Source: Adiantum capillus-veneris (Eukaryota > Streptophyta > Polypodiopsida > Polypodiales > Pteridaceae). Taken from it: a DNA stretch of 64,000 bases. The notes beneath the pieces were generated by a model that worked only from the letters and a program-made list of their open reading frames with translations, searched no databases and was not told the DNA's origin. How positions within the stretch are numbered: position 1 is the stretch's first letter; each line of letters starts with the position of its first letter. Location of the stretch: assembly GCA_014529385.2 (NCBI GenBank), contig CM043969.1:16752446-16816445 (forward strand). The letters are read 5' to 3'. This document shows, piece by piece, positions 11,413-23,386 of the stretch. A program made the translations under genes and the position numbers.

Positions 11413-13760
11413 ATGGATATCCTACCCGGAATGGCTGAGTCAGACAATGTCGATTGGGTACACCAAGCGGCAACTATAGATACATGGGGAGCTAGAGGAA
11501 CAACCTGGGTAACACCAGATGGGGAAGAGATACCACACATTGCACCAATAAACATGTTAGGTGTAGCACATGTAACATCAGATGATAAGAAAGAGGCACA
11601 CCTACCTGAGAGTGAAACTGATGATTCCTCAAAGGCTTCAGGCCAATACACATCAGAAACGGAATCTCAGGGAGAAATGGATTCAGAACCTGAGGAAACA
11701 TCGAGTGAACCAAGTATAGAAACTAAACTCTCAAGGCCTAGTACGACCGTCTATGGTAATTTATATGAGAGTGAAGAGGATACAAGCGAAGACCTATCAG
11801 GCAAGTCGAGTTCAAACATTTACCAAAATCAAAACCTTAACAAGAAACAAAGGTCATATAAGAGACGACGATATCGAGCAAATGTGAGAGCTAGGATAAA
11901 CAAGGAAAGATCTACTGCAGAATGGCTTAGCTATCTAGGGGCATGTGATGCTCATCGAAAGCTAGTAGACAATTGGGGTGAACATCTCCAGAGTGTCATG
12001 TGGTGCAGCCCGCAACCCATTGACCTCGCTCAATTGGAGGTTACAGAGCCGAAATTGAGTCGAACTATAAGAAAACGACAAAACCGAGAGTTAGCACAAC
12101 AACAAAAGGAGGCAGAACTAAAAGAAAGGTCTCTGTCAGGACAAGAGCGTGCTGACTTACATACGGCCCTTGAACATTATAAATCTTATACCACGGGGGA
12201 GCGAAAGTTTGTGTATGCCAAAGCCCAACGAATACCTACCAATGGAAGCAGTGGAGTCTATGATGGTCCAGCAGTAGTTAAAGAGATAGAATTAGCAGAA
12301 CTAGGTGAGGAGTCTAAACCAGTCTTTATTGCTCAAGACCTTATCGAAACTGAAGAGGCTGTACTTAAGGAGCTCCTCAAGGAATACAAGGATATCTTTG
12401 CTTGGACATATCATGACATGAAGGGCTTTCCACCTTCTGTGGTGCAACATACAATTCCCATGATCAACATTGCTAAACCCGTCCAGCAACGACCCTATCC
12501 AATGAATCCTAAGTACGCCAAAATTGTACAAGAGGAGATTGAAAAACTTATCCAATGTGGATTCATATACCCTATTGAGCACTCAGAATGGGTTTCTCCA
12601 ATAGTCATTGTGCCAAAAAAGAATGGGAAACTAAGAGTGTGCGTGGACCTCAAGAAAGTTAATGCAGCTACTAGGAGAGATCATTATCCCTTGCCATATT
12701 CAGAACATGTGCTTGAAAGAGTTGCGGGCAAGGAAGCTTATAGCTTTTTAGATGGGTACTCTGGTTACAATCAAATCACAATTGCATTAGAGGACCAAAC
12801 TAAAACTGCTTTTATCACAGAGTTTGGAGTGTTTGCATTTCGTGTTATGGCTTTTGGCTTAACAAATGCCCCTGCTACATTCCAACGATTAATAAACACT
12901 GCGTTTAAAGAATTTCTAAGGGAGTTTTGTGAAGCTTTCCTAGACGACCTTTGTGTTTATTCTTCTTGGGAGAAGCATTTGTTATATCTCTGAAAAATAT
13001 TTGAAAGGTGCAGATTTTATCGCATCTCATTGAACCCTTTCAAATGCCAATTTTGGGTTAAGCATGGAGTCATTCTAGGGCATATAGTGTCCAAGAACGG
13101 GATATCCACAGATGAGAGTAAGATTAAAGCCATTGCCGATTTGCCACCACCTACGAACTATAAAGGAGTTCAAAGATTTATGGGCCATGTTGGTTATTAT
13201 CGAAGGTTTATTTTAAACTTTGCCGAGATAGCGCGTCCATTGTACAAGCTTCTTATCGAGTTTCACTGGACGGAAGAATGTCATCAATCTTATGAGTTAT
13301 TAAAGAAGGATCTAACAAGTGCTCCAATCCTGCGAACACCTGATTGGAATGTACCTTTTCATGTGCATATTGATGCATCAACTTTTCTATTGGGTGTGTT
13401 CTAACTCAACCAGGAGAACATAAATTGGACTACCCTATTAGCTTTGCAAGTCGCCAATTAAATGATGCCGAGATGAACTACACTACTACAGAGCGTGAAG
13501 GTCTAGCTATGATTTACGCAGTAAAGAAATTTCGCTATTACCTTCTTGCTACCAAGTTTGTGTTTTATGTTGATCATCAAGCATTGCTATATTTGGTAAA
13601 CAAGCCGTGTTCCACTGGTCGAATTACACGATGGTTGTTAATTCTTCTTGAGTTTGACTTCACTGTTGTTGTGAGGCCTGGGAGGAAACATGTCATGGAG
13701 GATCATTTATCTCGTATCCCTAATGGCGAAGCTCCTACGGGGGTTGATTATGAATTGCCT
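11413..13760 (+). pseudogene. Reverse transcriptase and RNase H of element 2
   Basis: After a charged linker (about 11413-12350) comes a typical gypsy reverse transcriptase: RPYPMNPKYAKIVQEEI, EWVSPIVIVPKKNGKLRVCV, YSFLDGYSGYNQI, MAFGLTNAPATFQRL and the catalytic FLDDLCVYS near 12940. The thumb/connection part (GHVGYYRRFI) and an RNase H domain (HIDAS near 13370, YTTTEREGLAMIYAVKKFRY, FYVDHQALLYL) follow. It would copy element RNA into DNA. It is broken. Confidence 0.9.
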
Positions 13761-15143
13761 GATACTCCTTTGTTCATTGTTGAGACAATGCCTGAATGGA
13801 GTGAAAAGATTGTTAACTTCCTAGTTAATGGTTTTCCACCCAAAGAGCTGCGAAAAGATATAGCTCGAAAATTAATCAAGGAATGCGAACCCTATTGCTT
13901 ACTGGCTAGAACTCTCTATAAGAGAGGAAAAGATGATGTTCTTAGACGCTGTGCCCGCGTTGATGAGTATTTATATATTCTACAAGAGGCACACATGGGC
14001 GTAGCTGGTGGTCACTTTTCAGGAGAGTTGACTGCCCGAAAGATCTTACAGTCAGGCTATTGGTGGCCCACTCTGTTTAAGGATGCATCACTTTTTGCAA
14101 AGGGATGTGATGAATGCTAACGCTTCAAGAAGCCACAAAGAAGGGATAGGATGCCTCTACATCCCATCAAGGTAACCCAACCATTTGAAAAGTGGGGCTT
14201 AGACTTTGTAGGACTGATTAGTCCGGCTGCACGTAACACGCAATCACGATATATCATTGTGGCTACCGACTATGTAACCAAATGGGCTGAAGCAAAAGCA
14301 ACACGAAAGGCGGATGCAAAAACAACAGCTAAGTTCCTCTTTGAGAACATTATCACATGTTTTGGATGCCCCTTTGAACTTGTGAGTGACAATGGAACTC
14401 ATTTTATAAATGAAGTAATAAAAGAACTCACATCAAACTTCATGATATCTCACCACAAGTCTACACCCTATTATCCCCAAGAAAATGGCCAAGCTGAGAG
14501 TACCAACAAAACTCTCATCTCCATTTTGACAAAGACAGTTGAGGCTCATCACACTGATTGGGACCTAAAGCTTACATCATCTTTATGGGCTTATCGTACT
14601 GCGTATAAAGTTGCTATTAATTGCACACTGTTTAAGATGGTGTATGGCCAAGAAGCAGTTATTCCATAGGAGTTTGTCATTCCTAGTCTTCGAGTAGCTT
14701 CTCAAGAAGGTTGGGATGGTAACCCCTTAGTGGAGCGATTATATATCCTGGAAAGGCCAAGTGAAGAGAGGCAATTAGCTGTGCGAAATGCTCTAGTGGA
14801 GAAGGATAGGAGAAAGAAGTGGTTTGATAGCCATTTAAAGGATAAAGACATCAAGGTTGGTGATAAAGTTCTTATGTACGGGGTACGTAATGAAAATAAG
14901 AAATTGAAATACGCTGGTAAGGGACCATATCGAGTGTGTGAAATTACCCCGCAAGGTACCATTCGTGTGGAGACTCTAGATGAAGTTGAAACCATTGGAT
15001 TCCTTAATGGGAGTAAATTCAAAAGATATTATGATCCTCTAAGCCAGGAAGAGTTGCAAGCCATCCATCAAAAGAAGGCTGCCAAGGAACAAGCAGAGCT
15101 TAGAGAAATCCAAGCAAGAGTTGAGGCTCGAGAACGACAATAA
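13760..15143 (+). pseudogene. Integrase of element 2
   Basis: An N-terminal zinc-binding-like segment (HMGVAGGHFSGELTARKIL ... CDEC, about 13990-14120) is followed by the catalytic core: WGLDFVGLI, VATDYVTKWAEA, LVSDNGTHFINE and YYPQENGQAESTNKTL give the D, D and E positions. A C-terminal domain (VGDKVLMYG, KGPYRV, near 14860-14950) ends near 15060. No chromodomain is evident, which speaks against a chromovirus. The protein would insert the cDNA into the host chromosome. It is broken. Confidence 0.88.
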
Positions 15144-15199
15144 CATCTTAGACGCCAACGAGAGGCTAATCTGGGAATCACGCAAGCATTTTTTGAGGA

Positions 15200-16373
15200 C
15201 ACAGATGACGACTCATTAGAATCTGAGCCACCCCTACGATACCCAATTGAGCTAAATAGCCCCTATGGGAAAGTACTATACAATGCCTTATTAGATACGG
15301 GAGCTAAACACAATTTGTTATCCTATGGAGTTTGGTGTCAATTAGGGAAACCGACCCTATCCCCGAGTACGATGCAAGTCAAGGGCATTAATAAAAAGAA
15401 AACTGCTATTCTTTGTGTCCTTCAGACCCCTGTTGTCTATGACAATGGAAGCATAGTGCAGAGGTTTCTAGTCATGCCCGCGGGAGCTATGGAAAGCAAC
15501 GTAAACCTGGGACGCACGTGGATGTTGGCAACCAAATGCACTATTGATTGGGATGCTGGTAGTGTCACGATGCGACCACCGACTCTTACCCCTATCATTC
15601 AAGCAAAGTCACCTACGTTGCAAACTCTAGCAAAGTTGAAGGATAGCCAACATTCACAAGCCAAGGTGGTTAACTCGTCTTTTCCGACTACCCATGAACC
15701 TAGCACTTCAACACTTGTAGCTGCAGCAAGCAGTAATATTGCAAGTACTCAACCTGCACGACCTAAGAGTACATATCAATGGGTCCCCAAGGCCTTACCT
15801 CCAACTACCTCAACCCTCCCATCCATTTCAAGAAAAATTTTCCCTGGAAAACCAAGAGCGCGCTCTAGGAGAGTCAAAACCAAATCACGATGGATTCCAA
15901 AACGACTATTAGAAGCCCAAGGCTACTATGATGGAAATGAGCAAATTTGGGTACCTAAACGTAAAATGTGTCCTTCCCTATCGACAACAAACCCATATGA
16001 GTCAAACAGTGTAACGCTAAAGCCAATGGCAGACCGTGGGAACGGAAAGATCACAGAATGCTACACACCTAGTCCAGAGCTAGTTTGGGCTCCAAGGCAA
16101 AACCAATTTATTCCACCTAGCTCAGGAAGGGGGGAGTTCCATGAAGCTTCTAGCTCCTCATGTAATACATCCATAGAGGTAAAATATTCTACACAGCCTC
16201 CACCTACAATAGTGGACCTCCATGAAGCTACAAAGGAATCCATACCTTCCAGTGTTCAAGAATCACCTGATGAACCACTTCAAGTTCGATCCTGCGAGAG
16301 TACTTTACCACCCTTGCAACTCGACGAGGCACCTAAGGTAATAGAAAACTACGGCAAAAATCTTCACCTATAA
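15200..16373 (+). pseudogene. Second retropepsin-like domain with W[IV]PK motifs, downstream of integrase
   Basis: After integrase comes a second aspartic-protease-like fold: NALLDTGAKHNLLSYGVW near 15280 with a canonical DTGA motif, then NLGRTWMLATKCTIDWD near 15505, which matches the ILGRPF...IDW pattern of retropepsins. It differs from the DGGA-type domain upstream of RT. The following basic region carries W[IV]PK motifs near 15777, 15892 and 15946 and a WAPR near 16086. The last third is closely related in DNA to the end of the element 1 frame (about 1850-2100). Function is unknown; a processing or accessory role is only a guess. Two retropepsin-like domains bracketing RT and integrase is not the usual gypsy layout. 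Confidence 0.65.
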
Positions 16374-16517
16374 CAACTTGGAGCAACTGGTTTCAAAGGG
16401 TGACGACATCATTTCAAACGGTATGATCTACCCAAGGAAGGGGGGAGTGTTTGTGGACATCCATTATTCACTTGCTTCCCTCTCAACCTTTCTCCCTGAC
16501 CTCTTAATCTCCAATCT

Positions 16518-16530
16518 TAGGGAATGTGTA
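16518..16530 (+). promoter_or_regulatory. TATA-like site before the acidic accessory frame
   Basis: GTATATAAAGCC lies about 145 bp before the ATG at 16675, in a conserved context (AATCTTAGGGAATGT then TATAAAG). Element 1 has the same context near 2265-2282. An internal promoter is possible but not shown. Confidence 0.35.
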
Positions 16531-16674
16531 TATAAAGCCTTATACTCACAAAAACAAGATAAAAAAGTAAAAGACCAAGAGCCATAACACAAAATCATAA
16601 AAACAAATTATGCACAAGAACACGACCCTTGAAATATTTGCACTCTAACCATCATCTATTTGCGTGTACAGGTA

Positions 16675-17096
16675 TGGCTAGTACGCTAGAGTCATCCACT
16701 CTTGCCTTGGGTGAGAGGTACCCTCGTTACTTTTCACAAATATTTCACATGGTCTTTCCAGTGCTTGCATGTGAATGGGATTTGATAGTTACACTAGCAT
16801 GTGAGAGGAATTTTGAGGAGTTAGAATGGCTGATACGTCTCTTGACCACGTCTGATCCATACTTAGTAGAGAGCGTTTCTCCCATTGCACAAGCCTACCC
16901 TTTTGACCAAGATGACTATAGGCGTCTAGTGACCTTCTTAGTAAACATGGGGACCTATGATGAAGAAGAAAATTTACAGGACTACACGGATGGCACATAT
17001 GGTCTCATGGATGATGACTTTGTTTATCTCGACGACGAGGATAGGGGTTTAGCCTTAGGTTTTCCCCCCAACCTCTACAATATCCTATTCCCTTGA
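16675..17096 (+). CDS. Acidic accessory frame of element 2
   Basis: An uninterrupted frame from ATG 16675 giving about 140 residues (MASTLESSTLALGERYP...). It is acidic, with an Asp/Glu run (YDEEENLQDY, LMDDDFVYLDDEDRG) in its last third. It has no transmembrane segment or signal peptide, so it does not look like an envelope-type gene. A splice-acceptor-like tgtacag|gt lies just before the ATG, and a TATA-like site lies upstream. I do not recognise the protein. It is missing from element 1, which jumps from about 2330-2520 straight to the shared 3' region. Confidence 0.45.
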
Positions 17097-18472
17097 CTCT
17101 CTAGGGGGGGTGCAAATAATTAGGTTAGGGTTCCTTATGTTTTTTGTTGTGTTCAATAAGTGTTGGTACCTTTTCCCACTAATGTGCCTCCTGGAGGTAT
17201 TCCTTTTGTTTCCTAGTGTGTACAGGAGCGTGTTGCTATTGATAGGATTTGGACCTTCATGGAACCTTTCTCTCGTTCACACTTCAGATCAAGCGCGACC
17301 ATCAACACAAACAGGTGTTTTTTTTCCATTAGCATTGCCCTTATCTTTTTTGCATTTATGATTGTCTGCTTTGATTGTGATTGGTAGCATAATATCCAGC
17401 ACATTTGCTTAGTATCAAACATTTAATTCAATGTAATTTTTTGTCATAATCACTTGTCTAGGTTTAAAAATCAAGCAGTCCAACTAAGCTAGTTTCACCA
17501 AGCTAGGTGTTAGAAATCTTCTCTTAATACCATGGGGAATGCCTTCCTAATAAGCAATGGTTACTTAGGTTCTTAATCCGATTTAGGGAGCATTGTGTAA
17601 AATGTACTAGGGCTTTCTAGTGGGCTTGACCCTATTGACCTTTAGCTTAAGTATTATAAAGGGAGTTTACTAGTGTGATGAGCCTGGGGAGGTGTATCAG
17701 AGTTATATGACCCCCCAAAGCTACAAAATTAAAATGATGAAAACAAACAACACAAAAAAATATCAAAGTGCCACAATGTAAAATTTTAAGCTGGAAGAGA
17801 AATCCCTGCTTAAATTGGTACTCCACTCACATGTATCGCCTATGGTACTAGAGCCCTAAAGGTTCCCAGTGTGGGCGCTTTTCCTTGAAAAGCAAAAAAC
17901 CCAAGGCATACAAAATAAGCACACACATCAAAATTGAATCACTGTGAAAAGACTTTGGGGGGTCAAAGAAAAGGTAATCAGTCAGGCGATGATTTCATGA
18001 GAAATTCCTTTTATCGTAGCGTAACTACAAGTTCTTCTAGGTATAGCCTCTAGTCAGCCCTCGAACATGAAATACTTGGCTCTCGCGATTAAACAACTTA
18101 ATTGACCAGAGAAAATTAAGAAGCTTACCCATGGTATTAATAGTCGATCTCTAATGCCTTTCGACCGTTAAATTAGCGACCCCAGACTTGTTTAATTTTT
18201 TACCTTTACATCTGTTTATGCATTTGATTATATTGAAATTTAATGTTTATTGCTGACAAATTGTTTAAATTTTGTTACCAATCAATCTGTCTGCCTAAAA
18301 CTGCATATGCTTTTTAATTGCTTATGAGAATGCAATTACTGTGCCAATGTTGTTTGATTTTGCAGTGGCTGAAGAAGGCTGAGGACATTCATCTCAAATG
18401 CTCTTCCACCTCGACGAACGAGCTTCAACTCAATAGCTTCCGAGGACGGAATCTACATCGGGAAGGGGGGCA
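17097..18472 (+). other. 3' untranslated region and polypurine tract of element 2
   Basis: About 1.3 kb without a coding signal, matching 2525-3824 of element 1 almost base for base from about 17170. It ends in a purine tract (ggaaggggggca) next to the 3' LTR. The conserved length suggests a function in the element's RNA, which I cannot identify. Confidence 0.75.
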
Positions 18473-19073
18473 TGTTAACCCTCACGGATCACGGACACCC
18501 TATCACCTACGACGGACGTTGTAACCTACGACGGACATTGTATTATTTATTTGGTAGAGTCAGGTACCTGGCTTGTCGGTCCGATAGGAAAAGGGTAAGA
18601 GTGATCGTCGATGAGAGGCGCACTCTAACTGGAATATTCAAGGGATTAGTTGGCTAAGCATGGGCGCCCAAGTGTGAATGGGGCGAGCTCATATAAAAGT
18701 CAACTAAACCTAAAAGTCACTCATTCTCTCATTTGTGCAATAGAAGAGTGCTCTTGCTCCATCTCCATCTCCATCTTCTCCTTCTTCACCTCCTTGTGTG
18801 TGTGTATGTGAGAGAGAGAGAGAGAGTGTGTGTGGGCGATCGAGCATTACGAAGGCACGACGACGGCGGCGAAGCGGTTGAGCGCGGCGAAGCGGCGGCT
18901 CCTTCTTCTTCGCGGCGAGGAATCCTCCACGGCAGGAGCATAGAGCGGTGAGTGACACACCATTGCCCTCTTTGAGCTTACTAGTTAAGCTAGTTGTGTG
19001 CTTGGAGCCGTATGTGGCTCGCACACAGTGTTAGGCAAGTCCCTTGCTTCGACAGTGCGGCAAGGAGCGCACA
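18473..19073 (+). repeat. 3' LTR of element 2
   Basis: Begins TGTTAACCC, ends GCGCACA, with TATAAAA at 18692-18698. It is followed by ctgtg, an imperfect match to ttgtg before the 5' LTR. Confidence 0.92.
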
Positions 19074-19710
19074 CTGTGGATAGTTTTTCATGACTGATTG
19101 ATGTTGAGCATATAAGAGGGCATGTACAAGGTTTCTCTGTGGAAAAATTACAATTCTGTAAACTCGGACATTATACATGTATAATGTCTCAAGGGGCATT
19201 TGGAGACCAAATCTAAAAAATCTGACTGCACCAGTGTGTTCAAAAGGGGGGTTTTACCCTAAGTACACATTGAAACTAGAGTTTTCACCAACTTTGGACA
19301 CCCAAAAGAACAAAAGATGGAGTGTCTGCAATGGAAAATAGAGAAACTTGTGATTCTGAGCATATTTTTGTATGAAAATTGGTAGTAGTGCTTGAAAGCT
19401 AGTGCTAGAGACTTGGGGATGTTTGTGAATGAATTTTGTCCAAAAATTCATCAGCAGACATCATACGCGCATGATGTCTCAAGAGTGATTCTGGCAGCCA
19501 AAACAAACTTTTGACATTATACCCACCTTCTACATGTTGTATTGAGTACATACACCACGTTTCATGTCATTTGGATATATAGATTGAGAGTTAAGGGGAT
19601 TTTACTCTTTCAGAAGATTTCCTTGTGGAAACTGATGATTTTGTGCAGTTTCAACATCCAAAATTTGCTGTGAGCACACATTCTTGTTCTACACACTAAG
19701 GGGAACCAAG
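19074..19710 (+). repeat. Leader repeats of element X with 22-bp palindromes
   Basis: Continuation of X's leader after element 2. It holds two units 290 bp apart. Each starts with a 22-bp palindrome: 19167-19188 (perfect, arms GACATTATAC) and 19457-19478 (arms GACATCAT, 10 of 11 pairs). Both are followed by TCAAG, and about 80-90 bp later by a GTTTTCACCAACTTTGG-type motif. Related units are found in element Y. Confidence 0.75.
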
Positions 19711-22200
19711 GATAGTGTTGAATACCACAGATAACTCTTCCAAGGGATTTCACATAGCTATACCTAATAGCTGTAAAGAAATAGATGGTCTTGATGAATT
19801 GTGGAAACAAGTCAGAGAGGCCAATGAAGCAAATGAGATAAGCACACGAGTAAACCAGACGGGTGATGGAAGAGGAGCGTCTCTTCCACCAATAAAGGAA
19901 TTTGAGGTTGGATCTCAAATGAATCTAGAAATGGAATCATATTGGGGAGACAAAGAAAAGTCTACGGATAGTCAACCCCATTCCTTAATAACACTACCAT
20001 CCTATACGAGAGAGTACGAGGCCAAGTCAGAGGTTGTTGTAGTTCCATCACAAAGACTGTCTCCCAACAAGATCATCAATTCAAAAGGACTGATAGATAT
20101 TTTGTCAACACCAATCACCTGTACAATAACCTTAGCCAAGTTTCTCAAAATACGACCAAACATGTGGGCTATTGTGGGAAAATTCCTAGAGAAATTTGGT
20201 GTTAAGAAACCAATGACTCAAGGTATCAAAGATCTTGAAATGCCTCAACTAAATACTAGGCCAGTGCCTCTAAACAAGGTAGGCTAATATTATGAGGGAA
20301 AAGATGGAAACACCACTCTTCCCATGGAAATCCAAGGTGTAAAAACCATGGCAGTCCTTGATAGCAGAGCTGGCATTTCCATCGCAACAAAAGAGGTCTA
20401 GAAAACATGGGTAAAACCAATAGTGATGGCTACACGGATAAAACGCTTGCAGACAAACACCTAGAAAGGCCCATAGGACATCTAGAAAAAGCAGTTGTTA
20501 CTTCTTGTGGCATTGAATATGAGCAAACCTTTGCTATTGTTTTTGGCAAGAAGAACAACTATGATATCATTCTAGGATGACCATTCATGAGACAATTGAA
20601 AATGGTCCAAGACTGGGGATGTGACCATATCTACCTGATACATATGGAAACCACGACAAGGATAAACTTGAAGGACCATAGTTATAGGGATGTGATGAAA
20701 ACACCTATGGAGGAGTTTGATTCCGCTACTGTAGCAGGATCAGAACTTCCACCATGGTTGGGTAAGCCTAATGAACTGTGGATGTGTGGAGCTTCACAAT
20801 GCGGAAGCTTAAAGCGAGAGGAAGGCATCCTAGAAAGGGAAATCGAAGATGAGGATTATATCCCAGAACCCTTTCCTATGATGAGGAATTAGAGCCACTT
20901 GAATGGGAACACATCTTGGCTACTCTAGATGTGTGCGCTATTCAAGACGATCCAAAAACGAAGTTTTGTGATGAAAATGGCTATGATGTTGTTCCTTACT
21001 TTGCAGTAAGTGTAATACAAGGAAACAAAGACTAAGAAGAAGACGAGTTCTACGACTCTGTAGAAGACTTGGAGCTTCAAGAAGATGCAAACAATGGAAA
21101 TCCGGACAACCCAGCAGGTGACAAAAATGAAACGTTAACTAATGCACGGTTTTATGATTGTCCAGATTAAAAACCCAAGAACCAATGTCACTGCTACAAG
21201 CATAAAGTGCATCAAAAGTGGATTCCAACATCCTCGATGGAAACGTAACTAAAACAAGCGCCCTCATGCGTGGCTCCCATACACGAAGAAAAGACTCAGC
21301 CAAGAAGAACACAACCATGTAAACGAGCTACCAACACTCTAATCAAGTGGATACCAAATTTATCCCAACAACAATCCAAGAGCAAACAAACAGCAATTTC
21401 CATAACCAGCCAAACCACAAAGGGAAAGTGCTAGAATGAAATCTTGCTGAGGATAGCAGTGACAGTGATGATTCTTTTGACATTCCTTACCGGAAACTCA
21501 GGTCATTACCATCCGAAGCAGCTTCCATCACAACCAAAGAAGGCCAAAATAAAAGAATGAGTCAGAACCAAAAAGTTTGACAAATTTGGATACAAAAGAG
21601 CCAGATTGGCCTAAAGGAGGTGTGGATCAAGAAGACAAAGATCCTTGATGAGAAATCACAAGATCCAATCCCGGCAAGAAAACAGTAAGCCTGCAAGAGC
21701 AAGTAGGAAAAACACAAAGTCGCAAGCTTTCGCAAATCGGATTTGGCTTCCAAAGAAGTTGATTCAAGCACAGAGAGGTCAGGAGTTTATTTGGATTCCA
21801 AAACAAATAAAGCATCAACTCCCAAAGTCTGAATCTCGTCCTCAACCAAGAGTACAAGAGTTGAAGCAAAGACCGTTGAAGACTCACACAAAGACAAGGT
21901 GGATCCCAAGAAGTCTCTTCAAACACAAATGAAGTAGGGACAAGTATGGGTTCCCGAACGAACAGCATCAACAAAATAGACAGCAACCACAAAGAAGTGG
22001 GTCCCAAAGGAAACCAATAACACTACTATCACTGCACAGTCGCTTGAATTCTTTCAATTCCTCCTATGGTTACAGTACAATTAGAAGAGAGCCCACTCTG
22101 AGGAACAATGAAAAATAGGAAAACGAACCACAAGGCTAAACTGGATTCCAAAGAAACATTGAATAGGTATGTAAGCCTTTGAAAATCTCTACAACCTTCC
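19711..22200 (+). pseudogene. Internal coding remnant of element X (protease-like and W[ILV]P motifs)
   Basis: A gag-tail-like region (about 19715-20280) leads into a protease-like stretch (TTLPMEIQGVKTMAVLD near 20315). The remainder, to about 22170, encodes basic segments in which W[ILV]P[KRN] motifs recur at least eight times (DNA near 21219, 21348, 21742, 21793, 21899, 21945, 21990 and 22141). This is the same architecture as element 1, without recognisable RT or integrase. The copy is too decayed to give a protein. Confidence 0.55.
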
Positions 22201-23386
22201 ATCAAGCAAAAGGCATAGGAGCTTCAACAAAAATCACATTGCTTCAAATAGGAATCCTCGCCAGCAAATGCCAATAAGCAAATTGCTTATACCCACATCT
22301 TGCACAACATATATCTTTTCCATGCATTGATTGTGTATGCATCATAGGGCTACATTACAAGGCCTACATAGGCACATTTTTTGATTGCCCAAGCAATACT
22401 GACAAGAACAGAAGCGTCAAAGATGCACATCAATCATGTTTTAGACTGAAGTCCAGAAAGTACCAAATAAAAGCCCAAATCAAGCCAAAATTTTTCAGGA
22501 GGCTATGCATAGAGAGTACAAGCTAAGGGTTTTTTTAATTAAAAAAAGAGTCAAACCCCTAGCCAAAGCCGAAGCCATGATAGCCATCTACATACCCTGT
22601 ACATCATGTATATGAATTGTAGGGACAAATGGACAATGATAGCTCATAGATGGTCATCTACCGCAAATGATAAAGCCCTTTTGATGCAAGCTACTACTTT
22701 GGGAATTAACTGGGGTTTGTCAAGCTTTAATTAAGTCATGTATGAAGTAGAAGCAGTATATTGATTGATAGCACACAAAAGCTAACAGTGGAAAATGCAA
22801 CTTTGATCTCCTTGATGCAGGAAAAAAGGAGTCACCAATGAAGAAGAGCAGACACAAATGGTCGACAAAACCGACCTTCACAAGATTTGGCATGATAGAC
22901 AGACTTTGTATTGAAGTGCAACTTGGCCTAAAGAAGTTGAAGGTTTAGCCAGACAATTTCTACAGAATCCTTACAAAGTTTTCATTGCCTAACAATATCT
23001 GAAAGCCAATCACTCAATTCTAAAGAATGTAGAAGCTGTTCTGAGAATCACAAATACTCAGAGTTGACAGATTTGTTGGAGCAAGGATGGATGGAGCTTT
23101 CTCTATCCATGATGATAACAGTCAAGCTGAACGAGAAAGGGTTCTTTCTGAATTTAGATCTGGCAATAGACCCATAATGACAGAAATAAATGTTGCATTT
23201 TAGCATGGTATGTAGGACATAAAGTTTGTCCATCAATTATGATTTTCATGAATCGTGTGAAGACTATGTACATCGGATTGGACGAACTATACTTTCTTTA
23301 CATCAGTAAAATGACACCAAAGACCGCACTGACATCGCCAACCAAGTCATGTCAGGGATGACATGAACGCGGAGGGGGGGGGGGAG
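22201..23386 (+). other. 3' internal part of element X
   Basis: No reading frame or known domain is seen. It ends in a G-rich polypurine tract at about 23370-23386, just before the 3' LTR. Confidence 0.5.

Larger units (their letters stand above)
5168..19073 (+). mobile_element. Ty3/gypsy element 2, near full length, nested in X
   Basis: A 13.9-kb plus-strand LTR retrotransposon with both LTRs, primer binding site and polypurine tract. Domain order is gag, CCHC knuckles, protease, RT, RNase H and integrase, which is Ty3/gypsy order. The integrase and the GGCGCC-type primer site suggest a non-chromoviral (Tat/Athila-like, OTA) lineage. Two further frames follow integrase: a second retropepsin-like domain with W[IV]PK motifs, and a small acidic protein. 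At 13.9 kb it is large for the group. Its proteins are broken at roughly ten places, so it is a fossil. The LTRs are still very alike outside their microsatellite, which suggests a fairly recent insertion. Confidence 0.9.

Noticed and set aside
16675-17096. Envelope-like gene downstream of integrase
   Set aside because: No signal peptide, transmembrane segment or Cys pattern; the protein is short and acidic.
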